From Mesostigma viride (Eukaryota; Streptophyta; Mesostigmatophyceae; Mesostigmatales; Mesostigmataceae): a stretch of 45,932 nt of DNA. Shown in pieces: positions 11,895 through 19,375 of this stretch (positions are counted from its first letter, which is position 1; every line of letters starts with the position of its first letter). The stretch spans positions 7,208,210 through 7,254,141 of the forward strand of contig RPFO01000065.1 of assembly GCA_009746045.1 (NCBI GenBank). The letters run 5' to 3'. The notes under the pieces are model-generated. The model saw only the letters and a program-made list of their open reading frames with translations. It ran no database searches and was not told the origin of the DNA. Position numbers and translations under genes: made by a program.

Positions 11895-12049
11895 TTTCCA
11901 TGCCCCCCTAATGTCGTTCAGCCGGCAGCTGAGGCCCCCTTATGTTCAATGTCTGTTTTATGGCTGTGGTGCAGGTGCTGTCTACACAGGTCCCAAAGCT
12001 GTTGGATGACGTGGAGACTATGGCCATTGCGCACGGTAACACCGTGTAA
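58..12049 (+). CDS. XPNPEP3: Xaa-Pro aminopeptidase, M24B family (XPNPEP3/ICP55-like), C-terminal part, 10 exons
   Basis: Exons: 58-108, 1253-1344, 3416-3482, 4380-4487, 5138-5230, 6384-6492, 7823-7893, 9035-9090, 9627-9687, 11975-12049, with stop TAA at 12047-12049. They join to 783 nt, i.e. 260 residues plus stop, without a frame break. The product is the pita-bread catalytic domain. All five metal ligands of the family are visible: Asp80 (MDAG), Asp91 (SDIT), His175 (GHWLG), Glu202 (TIEPG) and Glu225 (RIED). The assisting histidines His63 (TIHY) and His182 (THD) are also present. Known members remove an N-terminal residue before proline, or trim imported mitochondrial precursors (ICP55). 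Mitochondrial location is inferred from the family, because the N-terminus lies outside the window. Spacing between motifs matches human XPNPEP3 closely across all junctions. The intron after exon 9 is GC-AG; the other visible introns are GT-AG. Confidence 0.93.
1253..1344 (+). CDS. XPNPEP3: M24B exon b
   Basis: Residues 18-47 plus two bases, containing NEYEMAALFEYECKKNGAQR. The acceptor is ctcaccag and the donor TC|gtgagt, phase 2. The split serine codon is completed by G at 3416. Confidence 0.88.
1339..1735 (+). repeat. about 32-bp minisatellite at the start of intron b-c
   Basis: About 11 copies of a unit with core GTCTATCAATGTTGGCCCCG. The array starts straight after the donor. The exon end and donor (CTATC|gtgagttccg, 1340 onward) align loosely with the unit, so the array may descend from the splice junction. 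The rest of the intron, 1736-3415, holds nothing I recognise. Confidence 0.85.
3416..3482 (+). CDS. XPNPEP3: M24B exon c (carries assisting His63)
   Basis: Residues 48-70, reading YPTVAASGSDTCTIHYSRND; the family motif is YPP.VA...N....HY. Acceptor cctgcag, donor CCG|gtgagg, phase 0. The exon end and donor are copied once in the following intron, at 3559-3609. Confidence 0.9.
3559..3609 (+). repeat. copy of exon c end plus donor region
   Basis: This stretch resembles 3468-3518 over about 50 bases with few differences, both containing a GAGGAA...TTGTGTGGA.GATGCTT core. It copies the last 15 coding bases and the first 35 intron bases, about 91 bases downstream. The donor gt is mutated to ga. 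Confidence 0.8.
4380..4487 (+). CDS. XPNPEP3: M24B exon d (metal ligands Asp80 and Asp91)
   Basis: Exactly 36 codons. It includes FLMDAGCELHGYCSDITRVW, which supplies both aspartate ligands. Acceptor ctgttgcag, donor CAGCAG|gtgggc, phase 0 on both sides. Confidence 0.95.
5138..5230 (+). CDS. XPNPEP3: M24B exon e
   Basis: 31 codons beginning REIYSCVLMAHSLCL and ending DLHHLS, the helical stretch after the second aspartate. Acceptor cttggcag, donor TCG|gtaggt, phase 0. Confidence 0.9.
6384..6492 (+). CDS. XPNPEP3: M24B exon f
   Basis: 36 codons plus one base. It covers the helix before the histidine ligand and ends RRFYPHYI-G. Acceptor cctcccag, donor ATAG|gtcagc, phase 1. The glycine codon is completed by GC at 7823-7824. 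Confidence 0.9.
7188..7475 (+). repeat. 32-bp minisatellite, about 9 copies
   Basis: The unit contains CGTACCGTGACGATGTGATG and repeats every 32 bases in intron f-g. No exon similarity was seen. Nothing else is recognised in 6493-7822. Confidence 0.9.
7823..7893 (+). CDS. XPNPEP3: M24B exon g (histidine ligand)
   Basis: Encodes GHWLGLDTHDVPYVPTAR and continues to VPGV. His175 is the metal ligand and His182 the second conserved histidine. Acceptor ttgggccag, donor GTG|gtacgt, phase 0. It is too short to stand out without the family motif. Its 3' end is repeated in degenerate copies through the next 350 bases. Confidence 0.93.
7882..8240 (+). repeat. degenerate repeats of the exon g donor junction
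   Basis: The exon end CCTGGCGTG|gtacgtgat recurs as CCTGGCGTGGCATAC (7918 onward), ATGGCGTGGTATGC, ATGGCGTGGTAAAC and CCTGGCGTGGGAAGTGAT. Units are irregular and interspersed with GCGGCGGTAAGCAT-like segments. The derived copies run to about 8240. Confidence 0.7.
8434..8507 (+). repeat. (GT)n microsatellite
   Basis: About 74 bases of GT with a few TTT interruptions near its 3' end, in intron g-h. Confidence 0.95.
8815..8990 (+). repeat. 24-bp minisatellite abutting the exon h acceptor
   Basis: About seven copies of CCCTGTCACCGTCACC followed by ACTTTAAT or ACTTTAAA. The array is pyrimidine-rich and ends about 45 bases before the acceptor at 9034. Its open frames on both strands are repeat artefacts. 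Confidence 0.9.
9035..9090 (+). CDS. XPNPEP3: M24B exon h (Glu202 ligand)
   Basis: Encodes VLTIEPGLYIPNDEDIPP plus two bases of a methionine codon. Glu202 is a metal ligand. Acceptor gtggcag, donor CAT|gtgagt, phase 2. Three more copies of its 3' half plus donor follow in tandem up to 9280. Confidence 0.95.
9056..9280 (+). repeat. four tandem copies (about 56 bp) of the exon h 3' end plus 5' splice site
   Basis: The first copy is the real exon end and donor. Copies then start near 9111, 9167 and 9223. Each retains the CATCCCCAACGATGA-like coding segment followed by CAT or CGT and gtgagt. The coding part translates as YIPNDED-PPM/V in all four, with several differences synonymous. A donor-like gtgagt survives in every unit. 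Confidence 0.92.
9627..9687 (+). CDS. XPNPEP3: M24B exon i (Glu225 ligand, GC donor)
   Basis: Encodes YRGLGVRIEDDIVVTETGCQ. Glu225 is the last metal ligand. Acceptor acctcag. The donor is CAG|gcaagt, a GC splice site in the strong context usual for GC-AG introns. Phase 0 with the final exon. Confidence 0.93.
9928..9964. repeat. 13-bp perfect inverted repeat (hairpin)
   Basis: AGCTGACCCCCCT and its reverse complement are separated by 11 bases in intron i-j. This could be a foldback end or an RNA hairpin. No further context was recognised. Confidence 0.8.
10006..11067 (+). other. possible inserted segment bounded by 23-bp direct repeats
   Basis: GCTTTGCAACATGTCG.. occurs at 10006-10028 and 11045-11067 with two mismatches. 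Between them are protein-like stretches with no match I recognise, for example HAVFHISIGSKGAVAASTNV near 10240 and DWFPADIATLPFYTQVEGF near 10900, both followed by stops. The segment could be a decayed element or gene fragment. Inferred only. Confidence 0.3.
11165..11470 (+). repeat. about 30-bp minisatellite, about 10 copies
   Basis: The core ATGATTCCAGTTTGGGTAAT is followed by a variable AAATGGGAGGGT. Unit length varies from 26 to 33 bases. It lies in intron i-j. Confidence 0.9.
11811..11893 (+). repeat. (GT)n microsatellite
   Basis: About 83 bases of nearly pure GT, ending about 80 bases before the acceptor of the aminopeptidase terminal exon. Confidence 0.97.
11975..12049 (+). CDS. XPNPEP3: M24B terminal exon j
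   Basis: Encodes VLSTQVPKLLDDVETM and then AIAHGNTV and TAA. This matches the usual XPNPEP3 ending (ILS..CPK...DIE), so the protein ends where the family ends. Acceptor ggtgcag. Confidence 0.92.
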   Translation: MLSTQVPKLLDDVETMAIAHGNTV

Positions 12050-12224
12050 AGGCTGGACGGGGCATCATCAGCGGCACTTGTCTATTTCCAGTACAAGGGA
12101 GCCTCCTTGTCCATCTTCACGGTTCTACCAGGGGACCCTGACGTACCTGATTATGTCAATCTATGTCCAGCGCACATCAGCTTAGGGCTAGCAAGTGGGC
12201 TTGCGGTATTAGACCTAGCAAATA

Positions 12225-12233
12225 TGTAATAAA
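12225..12233 (+). terminator. candidate polyadenylation signal of the aminopeptidase gene
   Basis: TGTAA (12225-12229) overlaps AATAAA (12228-12233), about 180 bases after the stop codon. AATAAA is the general eukaryotic signal and TGTAA the one used by many green algae. Position and composition fit a 3' UTR end, but this is not proven. Confidence 0.45.
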
Positions 12234-12461
12234 GTTAACGCAGCACAGGGTGAAGTAGCATAATCGTTGATCGTGGAATCGATCTTGGTTGGGATCCTGG
12301 GGCTCTCCGCCTTGGCGTGTAGTAGCCCGATACAAGCTATACATGGAATGACATACATGAATTAATGGGATCACCTGGAATCACACGAGTGCGTCACGAA
12401 GCACACCTAGCTCCTTGGATCGAGCGGATTTTTGTTGGTAGTGATGCACAGAAAGATCGCG

Positions 12462-14210
12462 TTAACCCGTGTTTTTTTACAACGCGATACATCGCGTTGT
12501 AGGGTTAGAACGCGATGTATCGCGTTGTAATCTGACACGTGGCAAACCTATTAAACATGCGATTTTTGGTCTGAAACTTTCAAGACAGGTCAGAAACATC
12601 TCATAGAATTCAAGAAAAAATCCTGGTATTTTTGGTATTTTTTTTGTGACAGCTGCAAACAAATATGTACCACTGAAATCAGGCATTTTCGCGGGACGAA
12701 GGTGAAGACGACGGCGATGGCGGCAGGTAGATCTCGCCAGTTTTCGCGCGAATTTCAGTGGCTGTTGGGTAGCACGACCATGATGATGCGTTCAAAGGTT
12801 GATAATTAGGTTTCTACGAGTTTGTTGAGGTACTGGGGCAAAGAAAACGTAGTTTTTTCCAGTTTCTCACCCAACTTTCATGCGGAAACCCTGGAAACCG
12901 GCATACATATTATTACGTCAAGACTCGGGTCTGCTGCGGCACCATGCTTGGTATTTCCATGGTGTTTCGACTTCTTAACACATGTTTATTCATTCCGAAC
13001 GCCCGGACTCTCGGCTAAACCGAGATTTGTGCAGACTTTTATTGGGTAGCTCCGGGCATGATGGTGCCTGCAAATAGCGTAAGGCGTGACCGTGGCTATT
13101 GCTACGGTATGCTGTATTTTCCTGGAAATGGCCTCTGCCACCGGCTCAATAGTGCTTGCAGGCGTAAGTATATCGTGTTTCTACCTAGTTTCTGCCAGTT
13201 TTCCACTTATTTCTACCGACCTCTGCCCAGCCTCTCTAAGACCGCCATCCTACTCGACGTTGCTTGCATGTCAGCCATAGCAGGTTGCAGTTGTGCAGTA
13301 TTTAGGTGCTGTATACGTCGTCAAGCCGTGCATATATCGTGAGGATTGGATGTTGATGGTTTATACTGCGTTGATTGTGCAAGAAGATCAGCTGGGTGCC
13401 CATAATCATGGTGTATAATCATGTGTTGTTAGCATCTTGCCACCATTTGCTAGCATGCATTCCAGCGTCATCTTTGCCTGCATGTAAGCTCATGGATCAC
13501 TCAACCTATCCAAGCCTTGCATTACACGTGCCTCTTTCTTTCAGTATTGCACGCGTTATGGAATGAAAACCCAGCACCTCCATTCCCACGAGGCATGTGC
13601 TCAACACGTTGTGAGAGTGGATGATGCTTTGGCTATGGCTGCCTGATTCAGTCATATTAGGTCATCCAGTCATGATGTTTGATGCATGTTTGATGCTGTA
13701 TAACTTATACAACGCCTATGTTCAACGTTTTGACCCTCCAAGCTCACTATGGCCCCGTTTATGGGGCTCGGGTCGTTGCGTAATGTTGTCAAGGGCTCTC
13801 ATGTTTCCCACTGCGTTGTACTGCGTTGTAATTGTGATGCTAATGAAAAATAGCTCCAGTGGCCCAATGGGCCTGAGTTTTGTTTCACAGAGCCTGCATA
13901 TGTTGCCCATAGCTCGTGCAAGAAGCCAGATTTTTTTCATGAACCATTTGTGAATAAGCGCATGACTTGTGACCTAGGGTCAAGAAATCGCGGTCATGGT
14001 CAGACCCCCCTGTATTCAAACCATGCAGTGTATCTCTCTAATGAATAAGCAGTTTGTAGGTCTGAGTAGCTCAAAAAATCCTTTGATTTATGGGCTTTCA
14101 GGAAAGTATATACATGACCATGAAAAAAAATTTTCCTTAGGTGCTATACGCGTTCTAAAAAAAGCTTACAACGCGATATATCGCGTTCTAATTAAAAAAA
14201 CACGGGTTAA
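12462..14210. mobile_element. piggyBac-like element, probably non-autonomous
   Basis: The left end reads TTAACCCGTGTTTTTT (12462) and the right end is its inverse, AAAAAACACGGGTTAA (ending 14210). TTAA target duplications with CCC...GGG termini are the hallmark of piggyBac-type elements. Next to each end lie 18-bp palindromes of the form AACGCGAT-R-TATCGCGTT, at 12481-12498, 12509-12526 and 14170-14187. The 1.75 kb interior has no long open frame and no transposase motif I can recognise, so it is probably a deletion derivative or a MITE-like passenger. It sits about 230 bases beyond the putative polyadenylation signal of the aminopeptidase gene. Confidence 0.75.
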
Positions 14211-17200
14211 TTACAGCAGCAATGGGGGCACTGCATGCCTGCATGTCATACACACATATTCTCACTGGCAAGCCCTTGGCCGTGCCGGGCAAGGTGGCCA
14301 TCCCTAAACTATCCGCATTTGCAGATCGCGTTTTTCCGCGTTTTCCGCGGCCCGGCCCTGAACGCAAACGGTTTTCACCTTTGCGGAGTGCCTGATCAGA
14401 ATATCCGCGATAGGCTAGGCACAGAAGTTGTGCCACACACTACCCTAGAAATTGATTTAAACTCGTGCTCCCGTTGGGGAGTCACGGAACCCTAGAAAGG
14501 CCGGCTCGCGATCGGGCAGCCTCCCAGCTTATCTGTGATCTGGGGGCAGCTAGATGACTCGCAAAGAAAAATAGCAGGTGGTTATGACGGATACCAACCC
14601 TAAGTCGGTACTGGGGGTAATGTGCACGTGACCAAATTTGGGCCGAGGTGCCCGCGCAACACACCCTGCAACTAGAAGCTAGATAGCTAGATATCCATCC
14701 TGGTCCACTGAGGACTTATGCTCACGTGACTCAGTCTACGTGTACATTAGTCAATTAATTGATTGAACTCCAATTTCATCCCACGTACTGAGGACGCTCA
14801 CGTGACGCATGGGCTAGCTACATATGTACATTAACCATTTAGGGTTGACTCATGACCGAATCAGTGCATCTCTTCACACTCAATGGCACCACGGCCTGAA
14901 TCACTACTTGTACCGAATATTTGGTCACACGCGTTACTCCCACCGACTGAACATAGATTAACGCGCAGGAAAGTAAGTAAGAAATGGCGTTAACATCTAA
15001 CAGGCACCCATATCAATTACAAGAAACCACATGTTAGGTAAGACACATGGCAGCCAGCTGTTGGCCACACGGCGCGGGAGTGCAATCCAGGTAGCCAGAT
15101 GGGGCCCGCTGGGCTGCAAATAAATGGGCCTTTAACTGCAAGGACACTGGTCGGTAACCTGCTGCCTGCCCGATACGCAAGTCCAGGCTAAACTGAACTT
15201 GATTTCGCCTCTGCTTGTGGCTGGCATTCGTCGACCAGGCATAGACAAAGGGCCTACAGCTAGGCAGTAGCCGGCAACAAGGACAGGGCGGCGCCATGGC
15301 TAGTGGGGCCACTTATACGATGTGGGGCCACTCGTGTGCGCCCCCACAAAACAGGTCACAATCACTGATCTGCGAGACCCCCAGTAAGGTGCAAGCGCCA
15401 TCACTTCTATCCATAGAGCTGACCTCCAAGCAGAGTTTCCTTTAGACTCTTTCCCACCGCCGGCGCCGACAAAAAATTCTTGTAGCCGGTGGCTGGCCCA
15501 TTGCCGGCGTAGGTCGGCCGCGAGCTGCCAACTCTCAATCCTGAGAGCAGGGGGCCTTGCCGCGCCGGTTCTTGTAGGGCAAGCTGTCTAGCCAGAGCCG
15601 CGCCCGGTATTTAAAAAGCGGCCGGATCCAGGTCTCGTCAGCGCGGATCGCCGACGTATCCACCGGCAAATGAAGCACTGCTCCACACTTGCCTGATGCC
15701 TGATGGTTGAGCTTATGGTCGTGCCTTGCACGGTGTCCAGTCCCCGAAGCCGTGGGTTGGTGCACGTGCCAGGGACCTCCCTCGACTCACCATAGGCGAC
15801 TAGTCACTGTGACCAGCCTTTTGATGGCTAATCAAACGCGGTCGGTCATAGTAATCCCATATGATGACGCTACGCGCTTGCGGACACAATGGCGGAAGGT
15901 ATGCACGGGCCCCAACCCAGAGAGACTTTCCGAGCCATGGCAGCACCTGGGGCACGAGCCAGCACCTGGGGCGCGAGCATGCCTCACCAAGAGCGGCCGA
16001 ATGCTCGCACAGGGGCAACTCTCAACGGGAGGCACGCCCACGTGCCGGCGACAGCATGACATGCTGGACGAAGTACCCGGTCTTGGAGCAAGGCACGCAA
16101 GGCTGCCAGCATTGGTACACCATCCCTCGCATACGTGGAGTTTTTGGAACCCAACCATCTGAGGGGTGGGTTGCTGGGCTACGCCGGGGTATTGTAAGGG
16201 GCAGTAAACGCCTGGCGCACCGGCCATGTCCCCCATGCAGAGTGTCTCCCCTCTCCCGCCCCCAACGGAACATGCACGCGTATATGCCAGCAGTTATAGC
16301 GTCAGTCCGACGTATGCATGCCTTGAGCACTTGGAAGTTGATGCGTGATTGAGCAGCTCCCTCCGAAAAGAGGCGTGGACCCTAGCACATCCCTCCATGG
16401 TGCCTGTGAATGCACAAGTTTGGCCGATGCCCGCTGCGGTACAGATTGAGCCGAGTGTTTTGCGTAGAGTGTGAAAAAGGATTTACTCCTCTCTCTTCCC
16501 GTAAATTACTGTCATCGTTAACAATCACGTCCAACCCCAAGCATCCACATGCCCACCACAAACTGCCGCCGCCTTTAGCGGTGTGACGGGGAGAAAGCAC
16601 ATGCTCCGTGAGAAAGCATATGCTCCGTGGAAGGCATGCACCACGGATTACACAGGCATAGGAAGGGGACTGCAGGAGGCCTTCACCGCCAAAGGAGAAG
16701 GGCGATTTTACGCGGGCGCCAGCATTGACTCGGTGCGGATACTACCCAGTACGGGTGCCAGCAGCCAAAAATGGCACGGGGGTACCAGCATTATCCATCA
16801 GCACACGGGCGCCAGCAGCCAGCAGCGTGTGGGCGCCAGCATTAGCCACCCATGCATGCTCGGATGCCAGCCCCTGACGAGTACGCAAGTCCCAGCATCG
16901 GAATCAAACGTGGGGGCCAACCGCACCACATCGAGTCCGCGCTGAGTGCGGTGATGGGGATGACATCGCTGCTGCGACTGCCAGCATCCACCCGTTGTCA
17001 GCAGCCAGCATCCAACGAGAGCACCCGTTGTCAGCAGCCAGCAAACGCTAGCTGCCAGCATCCACCAAGTATCAGTGCCGAGCCGTCAGCCACCAGCTGC
17101 AGGAGTAGTCCCAGTAGGCGGCCGCGCGGATGGACTTGGATTGTCCCCCATCACCCCTCCATCGGGTCCCGTCAACCCCCCCCCCACGCATCGAGCGCGA

Positions 17201-17698
17201 CCCATGCAGATGTCAGTCGACATTGCCAGCACCACCCAACCCAATGCTTTTATCAACACAGAAAGTAGACAAGTCGCCATCACACTAGTAAGACCATCCC
17301 CACCTGGGCACCAGCCGCCACCCGCTCAGTGCTGGGTCGAGTGCCACATGGGGCAATGGGTGGACGTTGGCCGTGGGCGCACTCGTCACTACCTCTTCGC
17401 AAGGCCCGACAGTGGATGGATTCCATTTTTTCCCAGCACGTAAACACTCGAACGATCATCCGCTGTAGCAAAGGCCTGCCTGGGCAAAGCCTAGCAGCCC
17501 ATGGGCGCCAGCATCAGCCCAGGCTTCACAAGGTCGACCTATCCACATGGGGTAGAATTCCCCAACTCTGAGGCGCACAGTACAAGCCGAGGGGGGATGT
17601 CGATATGCCGGCCACGAGCGCTGGCACCAACTCAGCACTGTGAACACACGTCATCAACCAGCCCATCACACCCGAGGCGCCAGCAGCCATCCATCCAC
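14211..17698. other. intergenic region between convergent genes
   Basis: No exon that I can support. A diverged duplication of about 50 bases, sharing CTGAGGAC and CTCACGTGAC, lies near 14706-14754 and 14786-14835. Degenerate GCCAGCA-based repeats fill 16720-17060. Open frames on both strands between 15500 and 16600 are GC-rich but show no family motif and overlap each other. Confidence 0.5.
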
Positions 17699-17857
17699 TC
17701 AGTACGAGTCGAGCGCGATGTTGGGAATGTCGGTCGCGCTGGCAGCGCCGAACTGCCCCTGGTGCTCCACGTTGTAGGCCTTGTGGCTCGCGTGGAACCA
17801 GCGGTGGAACTGGGCCAGCGTCTTGATCTCGGCCATCTTCAACTTGAGGTCCTCCAC
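17699..17857 (-). CDS. DUF218 gene exon 3
   Basis: 52 codons and TGA, beginning VEDLKLKMAEIKTLAQFHRW. The distance from EKQQ of exon 2 to the LAQFHRW motif equals that in the plant homologue I recall, so no exon is missing. Acceptor ctgccag. Confidence 0.9.
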   Translation of the reverse strand: MEDLKLKMAEIKTLAQFHRWFHASHKAYNVEHQGQFGAASATDIPNIALDSY

Positions 17858-18229
17858 CTGGCAGGGGGGGTGGGGCAGGGGATGGTGTGCGTTAGTTGGC
17901 AGGAATGTCCGTTCGTCCCTCCGTCAGCTAGTAAGTTACTTCGTTCGTTCGTTCGTTCGTTCGTTCGTTCGTTCGTTCGTTCGTTCGTTCGTTCGTTCGT
18001 TCGTTCGTTCGTTCGTTCGTTCGTTCGTTCGTTCGTTCGTTCGTTCGTTCGTTCGTTCGTTCGTTCGTTCGTTCGTTCGTTCGTTCGTTCGTTCGTTCGT
18101 TCGTTCGTTCGTTCGTTCGTTCGTTCGTTCGTTCGTTCGTTCGTTCGTTCGTTCGTTCGTTCGTTCGTTCGTTCGTTCGCTCGCTCGCTCGCTCGCTCGC
18201 TCGCTCGCTCGCTCGCTCGCTCGCTCGCT

Positions 18230-18260
<31 letters not shown>

Positions 18261-19315
18261 TCGTTCGTTCGTTCGTTCGTTCGTTCGTTCGTTCGTTCGT
18301 TCGTTCGTTCGTTCGTTCGTTCGTTCGTTCGTTCGTTCGTTCGTTCGTTCGTTCGTTCGTTCGTTCGTTCGTTCGTTCGTTCGTTCGTTCGTTCGTTCGT
18401 TCGTTCGTTCGTTCGTTCGTTCGTTCGTTCGTTCGTTCGTTCGTTCGTTCGTTCGTTCGTTCGTTCGTTCGTTCGTTCGTTCGTTCGTTCGTTCGTTCGT
18501 TCGTTCGTTCGTTCGTTCGTTCGTTCGTTCGTTCGTTCGTTCGTTCGTTCGTTCGTTCGTTCGTTCGTTCGTTCGTTCGTTCGTTCGTTCGTTCGTTCGT
18601 TCGTTCGTTCGTTCGTTCGTTCGTTCGTTCGTTCGTTCGTTCGTTCGTTCGTTCGTTCGTTCGTTCGTTCGTTCGTTCGTTCGTTCGTTCGTTCGTTCGT
18701 TCACTCGTTCGTTCGTTCGTTCGTTCGTTCGTTCGTTCGTTCGTTCGTTCGTTCGTTCGTTCGTTCGTTCGTTCGTTCGTTCGTTCGTTCGTTCGTTCGT
18801 TCGTTCGTTCGTTCGTTCGTTCGTTCGTTCGTTCGTTCGTTCGTTCGTTCGTTCGTTCGTTCGTTCGTTCGTTCGTTCGTTCGTTCGTTCGTTCGTTCGT
18901 TCGTTCGTTCGTTCGTTCGTTCGTTCGTTCGTTTGTTTATTCGCGTTTTAGTCCATTATTTGGTTGCAATGGCTAAAAAAACACACTTGTGTATGTATTC
19001 CACCACAGGAAAGCTGTTTATGGGCTTGGTTTTGTGTGTGGGCACGTTGGTGTGCTTGTTTGTTTGCCTGTTTTTTTTGTTTTTTTTTTTAATACTTATT
19101 GGTTAGTTTTCCTTTGCGCGTGAGCGATCGTTTATTTGCTTGTTCGTATGTGCTTACGTGCATGCGTCTGTGTGTTGGTTGGCTGGTTGATTCGTGATTG
19201 CCTTTGCGCCTGGATTGTGTGAGCGGTGCTACAACTGCACGGTCTTGTGTTGTGTGTTCTGTGTGTGGGGGGGGGGCGAGTTAGAGAGTGAGGGGCAATG
19301 GGGGGGAAGAGAGGG

Positions 19316-19375
<60 letters not shown>

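Noticed and set aside
13058-13342. Short frames inside the piggyBac-like element as a transposase
   Set aside because: None exceeds about 110 codons and none shows the DDD-type catalytic region or cysteine-rich end expected of piggyBac transposases.
15535-16352. Overlapping GC-rich frames on both strands, 70-160 codons
   Set aside because: No family motif, no splice-consistent extension, and equal openness on both strands, as expected for GC-rich noncoding DNA.
17501-19106. Very long open frames reading FVRSFVRS or NERTNERT
   Set aside because: They arise only because the TTCG tetranucleotide lacks stop codons in every frame on both strands. The array lies in an intron of the DUF218 gene.
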